A stretch of DNA of 32,923 bases from the NCBI GenBank assembly GCA_009784895.1, contig WQXJ01000027.1, positions 1 to 32,923 on the forward strand, given 5' to 3'. The notes beneath the pieces are model-generated. The model did no database searches and had not been told where the DNA came from. It was given only the letters and a program-made list of their open reading frames with translations. The position numbers and the translations under genes were made by a program. This document shows positions 15,346 to 23,766 of this stretch, in pieces; the first letter of the stretch is position 1; the number at the start of each line of letters is the position of its first letter. The stretch comes from Micrococcales bacterium (GTDB lineage Bacteria; Actinomycetota; Actinomycetes; Actinomycetales; WQXJ01).

Positions 15346-16526
15346 GGCCCACCTACCGGGCTGAAATCGACGCGGGGAACCGTGTCATCGCTATTGCCAG
15401 CGATGCGGGTGTTGTCAATGGCGCCATAAAGGTCCTCTGCGTCAGGCGGGGTGGGGGCGTTAACCACAACCAGCGAGACGTTGTCGGTAGCGCCGGCCCG
15501 AAGAGCCTCGGCCATGAGGGCGTCAACTGCACTGCCAGGATCAGGGTGTTGGGCCAGCAGAAGTGCGATTTCGCTGTCGGGAACCACCCCAGTCAGACCG
15601 TCGGAGCAAACCAGAATCCGGTCGTTGGGGCTGATGGGCACCCACCAGTAGTCCGGCGTGAAACCAACCCCGGCGCCAAGTGCCTTGGTCACCACGTTTC
15701 GGTCTGGGTGGTCACGGGCTTGTTCAGGGGATATGCGCCCAAGGCTGATCAGTTCTTGGACCTCTGAATGGTCAACTGAAAGCTGCTCCAGGCACTGCCT
15801 GGAAAAGCGGTAGGTGCGAGAATCACCCAGGTTCACCACCAGCCAGTATGGCTGGCCTTCTTGTTGGGTCACTACCACTCCGCTGAGGGTGGTGCCGGCC
15901 TCTTTGTCAGGTTGACTGTGACTCAGGCCAGCAATCCTCTGACGGGCGGCTTCGACACAGTCTTTGACCTCGGCAACGTCCACATTCCTCCGGCCGCAAA
16001 GCCGCTCCATTTCCTCGGCCACAATTGCGCTGGCGGCATCGCCAGCCTCATGACCGCCCATGCCATCGGCGACCATGTACACCGGGTCGGCCACAATGAT
16101 GGCGTCCTCGTTGACGCGACGCACTGGGCCCGCGTCGGTTTTGGCGGCGGCTGTGACAGTGGTGAGGGGAGGCGCGCTGAGGTTGGCGATCCTCTCCCCA
16201 ATCCCGCGGCGTGCCAACCCGTTTGTGCCACTTGGTCGCGCCGGGGCTTGTTGGCTGGTTGCCTCCGGTGGGGCTTGGCTGCGCGGGTCTACCTCGTGAA
16301 GACTAATGGCCACTCCATCGCCGAGCATCCCATTTACCCCGCCATCGAAACCTGGCTCAACGCCGGTTTCTGGGTCGAATAAAGCCGGTTCCTCGACGAC
16401 GGCCTGCGCAGCGGGAAGGTTTGCCGCGGGCGGCGGCCCCCACATTCGAGCGACAGGCGTGCCACACTGGCCGCAAAACGCGCCGCCAGGTGTCAAGGCG
16501 CGACCGCAGCGCTCACAGGCCTGCAT
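15342..16526 (-). CDS. PP2C-family Ser/Thr phosphatase with N-terminal zinc ribbon
   Basis: This 394-residue metal-dependent phosphatase is predicted to reverse kinase phosphorylation in the cytosol. The N-terminus is a zinc ribbon (Cys4, Cys7, Cys18, Cys21), followed by about 100 low-complexity residues and a PP2C domain (about 122-360). Metal-binding motifs are complete: VRRVNED (Asp141), VADGMGGH (Asp154), GDSRTYR, SDGLTG (Asp309) and TDN (Asp348). It lacks the membrane helix of PstP-type phosphatases. It is the first gene of the minus-strand secretion operon and is coupled to the FHA gene by an ATGA overlap. The start is ATG 16526, with AGGATAGG a few bases upstream. The zinc ribbon may mediate docking, since the FHA protein and the divergent membrane protein also carry one. 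Confidence 0.93.
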   Translation of the reverse strand: MQACERCGRALTPGGAFCGQCGTPVARMWGPPPAANLPAAQAVVEEPALFDPETGVEPGFDGGVNGMLGDGVAISLHEVDPRSQAPPEATSQQAPARPSGTNGLARRGIGERIANLSAPPLTTVTAAAKTDAGPVRRVNEDAIIVADPVYMVADGMGGHEAGDAASAIVAEEMERLCGRRNVDVAEVKDCVEAARQRIAGLSHSQPDKEAGTTLSGVVVTQQEGQPYWLVVNLGDSRTYRFSRQCLEQLSVDHSEVQELISLGRISPEQARDHPDRNVVTKALGAGVGFTPDYWWVPISPNDRILVCSDGLTGVVPDSEIALLLAQHPDPGSAVDALMAEALRAGATDNVSLVVVNAPTPPDAEDLYGAIDNTRIAGNSDDTVPRVDFSPVGGP

Positions 16527-16847
16527 GGTGCCTATCCTGTCCTTCCATTGCTGCCTGGCCGCCTTCGTGTGTCCCGTGACCTCGCTTCAACGAAAGGGAA
16601 ACGGGGCACGCCGTATGGCAAACTCGACGAACCGGATATTGTTTCTCCATGGAAACTGTAGTCACATCTTTCGGAAGTGGGCTGGCTTCGTCCGAATCCG
16701 ACGTAGCCGCACTCTTCCAGTGACTGATGTGTCAGGCCGTTTTGGCCCGGGTGCGTTGATGTGTCCGGTGTGAGAAAAGACGAGGGCCATGCCAAAGCCA
16801 ATGAATAAGACCGCCCCTCGCGCGGCTAGATTGCGCGGGCGCGACCA
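16527..16847. other. Divergent intergenic region between the PP2C operon and the zinc-ribbon membrane protein
   Basis: These 321 bases must hold divergent promoters, but I find no convincing -35/-10 pair on either strand. An inverted repeat GTTTC-N6-GAAAC centred on CCATGG lies at 16641-16656 and could be an operator. A 20-codon open frame (ATG 16789 to TGA 16851) ends in a GTGA overlap with the start of the plus-strand gene and could be a leader peptide. It starts four bases after a GAGGG sequence. Neither element is supported beyond its sequence. Confidence 0.4.
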
Positions 16848-18545
16848 GTGAACACGCCTACAGAAGCCCCGCTCTGTGCGGCCTGCGGCATGGTCTGCCC
16901 GTCCGGCCGCTTTTGTAGGCGCTGCGGTGCCGCATTGCCGGGACAGGGCGGCACAGGCGCAGGACAACAGGGGGCAGCCGCATCGGAATTGACGGCCACG
17001 GTCCTTGGCCCTAGGTCCGGCCCGGCAGGTGCTTCTACGCAGGCAAGCCCGCCAGGGCCTTCCTCGACGCCACTGGTGGGTTACGGTCCGTCCGGTGTAC
17101 TGCCGCCGGGAGGGGGCTACTCCCCGCCGGGCCCAATAGCTGGCTACGGGCTGGGTCAGCCCCAGCAACCCGCGCCCAAGCGCAGCTGGGCCATGATCAC
17201 CTTGGTCACGGCTGCAGCCGTGGTACTGGTGGCGGCTGGCGTGGTCTTTGGCGTGCCGTCGTTCCGGGAAAAGGCTCTTGGCCTGTTTAGCTCCAACAGC
17301 ACTCCTACCGGTCAGAGCAGCAGGTCCGGCACCGGAGCTGACGGTGCCTTGACGGTCATCAATCCGATCCCGCTCGACCAGCGAGATGGGTCAATCGATG
17401 ATTCTGCAGTCCCGCCAGCCGGGTTTATGGAGTGTTCTTCGGGAATGGAGCCAGTCAGTTGGACCAGCTTCAGCGGCGGCCAGCTGCTGATTTGCGGCTC
17501 TCGGGGCGGAGACTTCGAGGTGATGGCCAAGGATGACGGTGGCCAAACCCTTTCGGCTACGGTTCTGACCTTTACGTCTTCCGGTTGCGAGGTCGAGTTC
17601 AGCGACGGTTCAGTCATGTCGGTCTTCTTAGGTGGCGCCGTGGTGACGGTGGCACCCAGCAGCGGAGACAGCGTCACTCAGGTGGCGAGTCAGGCCTGGG
17701 ATCAACGAACTGGTTCGATTAGCGCGGAACAGGTTCCAGCGACTGGGATCCAACCATGCCCTTCGGGCTCATGGCCCATTTCGCTGGCTGGCTGGCAGAG
17801 CGGCTGGCTCCGAGTTTGCGGAACGGGACCTGACCAAGCAAGTCACCTTGCGTACGAGGATGACCGGCTGGGTGAGGGCGCGGCATCGGCAATTGAAAAC
17901 AACGGTGACGGCTATTGCGCAACCCTCGACAGCGGTACGGTGACCTGCGTCTACCGGTCGCCAGCCGTCGTTACTTTCACTGATCGGACGGGTCGCGTCG
18001 ACCAGCGCTCAGTAATGGTCAACGCTTTTGCCGGCCAGTCAAGCGGTGGAGCCGGGCTCGGTACGGGCGCCTACGGTGTCCAGGCTCCGGAAGATACCGA
18101 CCAGGACCAGGTCCGCTACTTGGTTGAGATACTCGAGAAATCCTCGACAGCCAGGGCCAAGCTTGGGCCGGCCGTCTCCGCAGCAGCAGCCTGCGAGAAT
18201 CTTTCAGGCCAAATCGCCACCATCAGTTCGGTTGCCGATAATCGGCAAGAGTTGTTGGATGCACTGAGGTCAACGCCAGTTGACCAAATCCCCGGTGGCA
18301 TTGAGTTGGTTTCCCAGCTAACCCGGGCTCTAGATGCCTCATTAGGGGCCGACCTGGCCTACCTGGATTGGGCCCAAGCCAAACAGGACTCAGGCTGCGC
18401 CCCCGGCGCGGGCAAAGGCGACTACGACCGCGCGGCGGGCTTCGACACAGTTGCCACCGAAGCCAAAAAGGCTTTTGTCGAGAACTGGAACACCAACATC
18501 GCGCCCCGCTATCGGGTGTCGACCTTTGAGGAACCCCAAATCTAG
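16848..18545 (+). CDS. Zinc-ribbon, single-pass membrane protein with duplicated ectodomain
   Basis: This 565-residue protein has an N-terminal zinc ribbon (CxxC near residues 10-13 and CRRC at about 23-26), a Pro/Gly-rich cytoplasmic stretch (about 30-115), one membrane helix (about 120-142) and a large exterior part. The exterior holds two homologous repeats of about 95 residues, each opening DQRxGSI, with a cysteine before and after an aromatic core ending in CG. A helical C-terminal domain (about 400-565) follows, with LxxAAAC and related segments. I do not recognise the family. The start is GTG 16848, chosen because it precedes the zinc ribbon closely; it has no good Shine-Dalgarno, but a short upstream frame overlaps it as GTGA. 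It is divergent from the PP2C operon, so it may be a co-regulated membrane sensor or structural partner. Confidence 0.85.
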   Translation: MNTPTEAPLCAACGMVCPSGRFCRRCGAALPGQGGTGAGQQGAAASELTATVLGPRSGPAGASTQASPPGPSSTPLVGYGPSGVLPPGGGYSPPGPIAGYGLGQPQQPAPKRSWAMITLVTAAAVVLVAAGVVFGVPSFREKALGLFSSNSTPTGQSSRSGTGADGALTVINPIPLDQRDGSIDDSAVPPAGFMECSSGMEPVSWTSFSGGQLLICGSRGGDFEVMAKDDGGQTLSATVLTFTSSGCEVEFSDGSVMSVFLGGAVVTVAPSSGDSVTQVASQAWDQRTGSISAEQVPATGIQPCPSGSWPISLAGWQSGWLRVCGTGPDQASHLAYEDDRLGEGAASAIENNGDGYCATLDSGTVTCVYRSPAVVTFTDRTGRVDQRSVMVNAFAGQSSGGAGLGTGAYGVQAPEDTDQDQVRYLVEILEKSSTARAKLGPAVSAAAACENLSGQIATISSVADNRQELLDALRSTPVDQIPGGIELVSQLTRALDASLGADLAYLDWAQAKQDSGCAPGAGKGDYDRAAGFDTVATEAKKAFVENWNTNIAPRYRVSTFEEPQI

Positions 18546-18732
18546 AACCCATCCGGGAGACCGACCGGAGGTGCTCGCAACGTTCCACGCGGACCGCCAT
18601 TCTTGGTGAGGAAGCCCAACTAGCCGTGTTGGCCGTGCGTGTTTTCGGCCGGTCAGCTGCCGTAGGCGCCAAACCACCGGGAAACCTGGGCCTGTGGGCG
18701 TATCCGGGCAGACCGCCGCGGGCACCAGCCGA

Positions 18733-21093
18733 CTATTGCATGGAAGCGCACACAACATACGCCGTTCCATCGAACACGACGTTTTCCCAATACCAGCTCT
18801 CGCAGTCGTAGGTGTTTGCGGCAAGCTTGTCGATCTTCCATTTCGTCGGTCGGAGGTCATCAACCGAGACACCGTGTTCACCAGCTATCCGCTGTTTGGT
18901 CTCCGCGTCATCAGCGAACCAAGGGCGGTGGAAATTGTCGCAGGGAGACCAATCCCGGACCCATCCGCTTCCGGACCCAGTGTTTCCAATCTCGAAGGCC
19001 GGGAAGCAGACGCCTTCCGCCGGCAGCGGGACGAACCAAAGAGTTGTCCCACTGGAAATCGACGAGCAATTCGAGTCTTCTGGGCAGTTTGCGAGGCTCA
19101 CTAGCCTCACGGCGGCGCGGCGGGTGGCGCAGCCCACTTCCATGGTCTTCCAGTCCTTGGGTGGGTCGGACTGGAGCTCCCCGGGGGAAACCGACAGGCA
19201 GGTGCCTTCCCTAAGTGTCGGTTCAGTGGGGGTTGGCTTGGGGGTTGGCTTGGGCGAGGGCGTTGGGGTCGGCGTGGGGGTGTGCGTCGGGGTCGGCGTG
19301 CTCCGGTTGGCTGAGGCGGCCTGCACCGTCGAAGCCTCATCCACCCGGCCTGGTTCACCACCTGTGGTCATCGCCCACACCGCCCCGCCAATGACCACCG
19401 CCAACGCAGCTGCGACGCCAATCAGCCCGCGGCGCAGCGTCCGATTTGGCCCTGAGGCGGTTTTGCGGGGAGAATACCGTTTCTTCTCTCCCGATGGAGT
19501 CGACAGTGGATCACCGGCTCGACGTGGCGGATTAGGGCTGCCCAATCCGGCCGGTTTGATACCGGAGTTGTTTTTCTGTTTTTCCCCTGTGCCGGTTTTG
19601 TCGGCAGCGGGAGCACCGTCGTCGCCTCCAAGTGGTTCGATGTCTGGCGCCGTGGTCAGGGTTGGTGCCAGCAGGGTTTCGTCTGGGAGTTTGCTGCCGA
19701 CCGCCGGCATTGCCGGGCCTGTTGCCCCGGCCTGACTGGTCGCATCGGTCTGCCCGCTAGGGTCGGTTGGGCTGGTCGCACCAGTCAGTTCGACTTGCCC
19801 GGCCCGCCGGCCGGGCCCAGCTGTTCTAGGCGGCTTGACCTGTTTGGCCGGTTCAGCCTTGCGTCCCGGCCCAGCTGTTCTCGGTGGTTTGGGCTGTTCG
19901 CCAGTTTCAGCCTTTCGGGTTGGGCCTGTCGACTCGACCTGCTTGTCCGATCCGACCGACCCGACCGGCCCGTCAAGTTCGACCCGTTCAACCGATTCAG
20001 CCAGTGCGTCCGGTTCGACCCTTGTGGCCGGTTCGACCGGCGCATCGAGCTTGGCCTCGTCTACTGGTTCGGCCTGTTTAGTGGGCCCTGTGACACCGCC
20101 GAAGACAGCCGGTTCAACCGGTCTGGTTAGTTCAGGCTGCTCGACCAGGCGAGGGTCACGCAACCGGGTCAACGTGATCTCATCAGCATCATCGCCGCTC
20201 ACCGGCACTGGGACATGTTGAGAATCAGATTTGATGACCATTCGGGTCGGGTCGATACCCAGTTCGGCTTGCACCCGTTGCAGAGCCCGACCGAACACCA
20301 GGGCACTGGCGTAACGCCGTTCGGGGTCTTTGGCCATGCCCACTGCCAGAACCCGGTCCAAACTAGCCGGACAATCCACCCGACCGACCGGTGGCAACAC
20401 GTCGCGTTCAATCCGCCCCATCTGAACGGTCGCAGTGTTATCCCCACCGGTGATCTCAAACGGCGCCCGGCCAGCCAACAGGGAGTAGACGGTGGCTGCC
20501 AGGCCCCAAACGTCGCTTGGTGGCCCGGCCGTTGGTGGCTGTGTGAACGCTTCTGGTGGCGACCACGGTACTGACAGGCCTTCTACTTGGTCGGTGGATT
20601 GGCGGACCGATACGGCGATCCCGAAATCGGTTAGCACCGGGTTGTCGTATTGGGTGACCAGAATGTTTGCTGGTTTGATGTCACGGTGTAATACTCCGGC
20701 CCGGTGGGCGGTTTCCACCGCACCAGCAATCTCTACACCAATACTCAAAACTTCACTGATGGTGCGGCGGACGGTACGCAGTCCGATGTTCAGCGATGGT
20801 TTGGGACAGTACTCCATGGCCAGGTAGGGGCGGCCGTCATCGGTCAGGCCACTGGTGTAAATGGTGGCGATATGCGGGTGGGTTGACAGTTCCGCCATCG
20901 TGTCAGCCTCAACAGCCAATTGTTCGATCGCCTTGTCACCAAGGTCACAAGTGTGCAGGACCTTCAACGCCACCTGACGCCGCGGCGTGGACTGCCGGTA
21001 CAAGAACACTTCAGCAAACCCACCCCGACCCAACAACCGGACAGGTTCAAACCCAGCCACCTGGGGAGGACTAGCCGAGCCGCTAGCGATCAC
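18733..21093 (-). CDS. PknB-type membrane Ser/Thr protein kinase, eight-Cys ectodomain (paralogue 3)
   Basis: This 786-residue kinase has Lys44, HRD Asp138 and DFG 156-158 intact. Its linker (about 285-545) is the longest of the set, with an internal duplication of a KPPRTAGPGRKAEP-type unit. One membrane helix (about 550-575) is followed by a Thr-Pro repeat stalk that probably spans the cell wall. The ectodomain (about 631-786) has eight cysteines in the same order as paralogues 1 and 4. The frame stays open to a TTG at 21159. I prefer GTG 21093, which gives the MIASGSASPPQVAGFEP opening matching the other kinases and has GGGGG about nine bases upstream. It starts 66 bases after the paralogue 4 stop, so the two are probably co-transcribed. 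A gene end converges on it from 18545. Confidence 0.92.
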   Translation of the reverse strand: MIASGSASPPQVAGFEPVRLLGRGGFAEVFLYRQSTPRRQVALKVLHTCDLGDKAIEQLAVEADTMAELSTHPHIATIYTSGLTDDGRPYLAMEYCPKPSLNIGLRTVRRTISEVLSIGVEIAGAVETAHRAGVLHRDIKPANILVTQYDNPVLTDFGIAVSVRQSTDQVEGLSVPWSPPEAFTQPPTAGPPSDVWGLAATVYSLLAGRAPFEITGGDNTATVQMGRIERDVLPPVGRVDCPASLDRVLAVGMAKDPERRYASALVFGRALQRVQAELGIDPTRMVIKSDSQHVPVPVSGDDADEITLTRLRDPRLVEQPELTRPVEPAVFGGVTGPTKQAEPVDEAKLDAPVEPATRVEPDALAESVERVELDGPVGSVGSDKQVESTGPTRKAETGEQPKPPRTAGPGRKAEPAKQVKPPRTAGPGRRAGQVELTGATSPTDPSGQTDATSQAGATGPAMPAVGSKLPDETLLAPTLTTAPDIEPLGGDDGAPAADKTGTGEKQKNNSGIKPAGLGSPNPPRRAGDPLSTPSGEKKRYSPRKTASGPNRTLRRGLIGVAAALAVVIGGAVWAMTTGGEPGRVDEASTVQAASANRSTPTPTHTPTPTPTPSPKPTPKPTPTEPTLREGTCLSVSPGELQSDPPKDWKTMEVGCATRRAAVRLVSLANCPEDSNCSSISSGTTLWFVPLPAEGVCFPAFEIGNTGSGSGWVRDWSPCDNFHRPWFADDAETKQRIAGEHGVSVDDLRPTKWKIDKLAANTYDCESWYWENVVFDGTAYVVCASMQ
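19228..19310. repeat. Low-complexity Thr-Pro repeat DNA with G-runs on the plus strand
   Basis: This stretch encodes the Thr/Pro/Lys stalk of kinase 18733-21093. On the plus strand it has successive runs of three to five G separated by three to seven bases (for example 19228-19232, 19240-19244, 19252-19254, 19258-19260), meeting the usual G-quadruplex pattern. The repeat length is likely to vary between strains. Confidence 0.6.
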
Positions 21094-23420
21094 GAAACGA
21101 CCCCCAGAACTAGCTGAGCTGTGGTGTTGCCGAGGTGCGACATGATCACGTAACACCAACTATTGCATCGTCGCGCAGGCGACATAGGTTTGACCGTCGA
21201 ACACCACGTTGTCGAAGTAGTACTGACCGCAGCTGGATGCACCAACAGTAAGCCTGTCGATCTTCCACTTTGATGGTTGGAGGTCTCCAACCGAGACACC
21301 ATGTTCGCCAGCAATTCTCTCTTTCGTTGCGTCGCTGTCAACGAAAGGCGGTCGGCGGAAATCATCGCAGGGAGACCATTCCTTGACCCATCCTGTTCCG
21401 ACTCCGGTGTTTCCAATTTCATAGGCGGGGAAGCAGACGCCCTCCGCCGGTAGCGGGACGAACATGAGAGGCGGGTTCGTGCCGCCGGGCAATCCCGCGC
21501 AACCTGAGTCATCTGTGCAGTTGTCGGGATTCACGAGTCTGACTGCGGCACGTCGCGTTGCGCAGCCCACCTGCATGGTTTTCCAGTCCTTGGGCGGATC
21601 TGTCTTGAGTTCCCCTGGCGAAACCGATAGGCAGGTGCCTTCCACGAGGGTCGGTTCAGTTGGAGACGGCGTTGGCATCGATCCGGATTTGGACTTTGGA
21701 GACGGGCTTGGTGCGAGCAACGGGACCTGGGCCGAGCCCGGCGTGGCGGTCCGTGTTGGTGTTGGTTCGACCGGAGGGGCGGCGTCACGGGTATGCCCGG
21801 GTGTGGCGGCCACTACCGGTTCGGGATCACCGCTAAAGAGATACGCCAAGAAAGCGCCTCCAGCAATGGCGACCACCGCAACGGCCACGGCCACCAAGGT
21901 GCGCCGCAACCTGCGCCCCGGTGTTGAGCTGGCCTGGGTCTCGGGTCTTGGCTCCCAGACGCCAGGTTGGGTCGTCAGAGGTCGGTTTTCCGGTGGTCGG
22001 TTGTAGATTGGCACCGCCCGAGTTGGCGCCAACAGGGTTTCGTCTGGGAAGGTGCTGCCGACCGCTGGCCGAGTGGGGGCCGTGGACACAGCCAGCCTGG
22101 TGTCATTGCCTAGCCCGCTCGGATCGACCAACCTGCCGGGTTCGGTTGGTCTTGCCGCCCCAAACTGCGCTACTTGCTCGGCTGGCTGACCTGGCCCAGC
22201 TGTTCTTGGTGGGTTGACCTGTTTGGCCGGTTCAGTCTTGTGTCCCGACCCAGCTGTTCTCGGTGGTTTGGACTGTTCGCCAGGTTCAGTCTTTCGCGTT
22301 GGGCCTGTTGGCTTGACCTGTGGGGTCGAATCGGTTGCCCCAACCTGTTCGCCCGGCCCGCCCGGCTCGTCGAGTTCGGCCTGTTCAACCGGTTCAGCCA
22401 GTGCGTCCGGTTCGACCTGCCCGGCGGCCTTTCTGGTGGGTCCGGTTTGACCGTCAAAGACGGTCGGCTCAACTGGTCTGGTTGGTTCCGGTTGGTCGAT
22501 CAGCCTTGGGTGGCGTAGGCGAGTCAGAGTGTCGTCGGGATCGTCACCAACCTCGGCAACAACGGGTGGGGTGTCTTGGTTGTCGGATTGGATGACCATT
22601 CGGGTTGGGTCAATTCCCAGTTCGGCTTGAACCCGTTGCAGAGCCGTACCGAACGCCAACGCTGTGGCGAAACGTCGTTCAGGATCCTTCGCCATGCCAA
22701 CGGCCAGCACCCGGTCCAAGCTGGGCGGGCAATCAGCCCGACCTACCGGTGGCAACACCTCGCTCTGGATCCGCCCCATCTGAACCGAAGCCGTGTTGTC
22801 GCCACCAACAACCTCAAACGGCGCCCGCCCGGCCAACAGCGAGTAGACCGTGGCCGCCAGGCCCCAAACATCACTTGATGGCCCGGCCGTTGGCGGTTGA
22901 GTGAACGCTTCTGGTGGCGACCACGGTACTGACAGGCCCTCCACCTGATCGGTGGATTGGCGGACCGAAACAGCGATACCAAAATCGGTCAGTACCGGGT
23001 TGTCATATTGGGTCACCAGAATGTTGGCTGGTTTGATGTCACGGTGTAGCACTCCGGATCTGTGGGCGGTCTCCACCGCGCCAGCGATTTCTACACCAAT
23101 ACCCAGGACTTCGCCAACGGTGCGGCGGACGGTGCGCAGCCCAATGTTCAAAGATGGTTTGGGACAGTACTCCATGGCCAGGTACGGGCGGCCGTCATCG
23201 GTCAAGCCACTGGTATGAATTGTGGCAATATGCGGGTGAGTAGATAGCTCAGCCATAGTGTCGGCTTCAAGAGCCAGTTTCCCAATCGCCTTGTCACCGA
23301 GGTCACTAGTGTGAAGGACTTTCAACGCCACTTGACGGCGTGGCGTGGACTGCCGGTACAGGAACACATCAGCAAACCCGCCGCGGCCCAACAGCTGGAC
23401 AGGTTCAAACCCCGCCACTT
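20215..23420. repeat. Tandem kinase-domain duplication, right pair
   Basis: Two direct copies (about 20215-21055 and 22575-23420) encode the kinase domains of genes 18733-21093 and 21160-23451. They are highly similar to each other and to the left pair, and lie in the same orientation. Sampled segments show roughly 85-95% identity by eye. Together with the left pair they flank the whole secretion locus with direct repeats. Confidence 0.85.
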
Positions 23421-23451
23421 TGGGTGGGGCCGGAGAGCCACCGGCATTCAC
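21160..23451 (-). CDS. PknB-type membrane Ser/Thr protein kinase, eight-Cys ectodomain (paralogue 4)
   Basis: This 763-residue kinase has an intact catalytic domain (Lys44, HRD Asp138, DFG 156-158) with LGRGGFADV as the glycine loop. A repetitive Pro/Glu/Thr linker leads to a membrane helix (around residue 540-562), a Pro/Ser/Thr stalk and an eight-Cys ectodomain (about 606-763). The ectodomain is closest to that of paralogue 3: both contain VGCATRRAAVRLV, PLPAEGVCFPA and IAGEHGVSV. The start is GTG 23451, with AGGGG upstream. It is the first gene of a two-kinase unit, driven by the palindrome-associated promoter at 23564-23607. It is divergent from the vWA/PP2C/kinase operon, so the two phosphorylation systems share one 451-base control region. 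Confidence 0.93.
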   Translation of the reverse strand: MNAGGSPAPPKVAGFEPVQLLGRGGFADVFLYRQSTPRRQVALKVLHTSDLGDKAIGKLALEADTMAELSTHPHIATIHTSGLTDDGRPYLAMEYCPKPSLNIGLRTVRRTVGEVLGIGVEIAGAVETAHRSGVLHRDIKPANILVTQYDNPVLTDFGIAVSVRQSTDQVEGLSVPWSPPEAFTQPPTAGPSSDVWGLAATVYSLLAGRAPFEVVGGDNTASVQMGRIQSEVLPPVGRADCPPSLDRVLAVGMAKDPERRFATALAFGTALQRVQAELGIDPTRMVIQSDNQDTPPVVAEVGDDPDDTLTRLRHPRLIDQPEPTRPVEPTVFDGQTGPTRKAAGQVEPDALAEPVEQAELDEPGGPGEQVGATDSTPQVKPTGPTRKTEPGEQSKPPRTAGSGHKTEPAKQVNPPRTAGPGQPAEQVAQFGAARPTEPGRLVDPSGLGNDTRLAVSTAPTRPAVGSTFPDETLLAPTRAVPIYNRPPENRPLTTQPGVWEPRPETQASSTPGRRLRRTLVAVAVAVVAIAGGAFLAYLFSGDPEPVVAATPGHTRDAAPPVEPTPTRTATPGSAQVPLLAPSPSPKSKSGSMPTPSPTEPTLVEGTCLSVSPGELKTDPPKDWKTMQVGCATRRAAVRLVNPDNCTDDSGCAGLPGGTNPPLMFVPLPAEGVCFPAYEIGNTGVGTGWVKEWSPCDDFRRPPFVDSDATKERIAGEHGVSVGDLQPSKWKIDRLTVGASSCGQYYFDNVVFDGQTYVACATMQ

Positions 23452-23563
23452 CAGACCACGCCCCTATCGCCTCACTTGTTCTCAAACACCGAGCCCGCCA
23501 CCGGTTCGCCGGGCCCGTCCCCGCCGTTGGCATTCCCAACCGGCAGACCGGTCGGCAACCGCG

Positions 23564-23607
23564 ATTGTCCCAGCCCGCCAATCAGCAAGGAATGGGGAGA
23601 GTCCCCA
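23564..23607 (-). promoter_or_regulatory. Predicted promoter with abutting palindrome, upstream of kinase 21160-23451
   Basis: On the minus strand, -35-like TTCCTT (23587-23592) and -10-like GACAAT (23564-23569) are spaced by 17 bases. The palindrome TGGGGACTCTCCCCA (23593-23607) abuts the -35. The geometry matches the WXG100 promoter, and the sequence closely matches the region upstream of kinase 208-2286. The predicted leader is about 105 bases. The weak -35 fits a promoter that needs an activator bound at the palindrome. Confidence 0.55.
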
Positions 23608-23736
23608 TGGGGTTCTGCGCCAAGGAATCGGCGGGATCGATGCCGCTCGACCCCTTCGTCGCTTGATCGTCCGTATTTGGGCCGTCGGGCGCATGTCGGT
23701 GAAATGAGAGATACCAAACTTGCTATCGCAACAACG

Positions 23737-23766
23737 TTGACCCCAGGCTGAGCCTGACGGTAGGCT
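23737..23766 (+). promoter_or_regulatory. Predicted sigma-A promoter with operator-like palindrome in the spacer, vWA triad operon
   Basis: TTGACC (23737-23742) and TAGGCT (23761-23766) are separated by 18 bases, a good match to the housekeeping consensus. The spacer contains the perfect palindrome CAGGCT-G-AGCCTG (23744-23756). A protein bound there would block RNA polymerase or distort the long spacer, as for a repressor or a MerR-type regulator. The start codon is 137 bases downstream. Confidence 0.55.
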
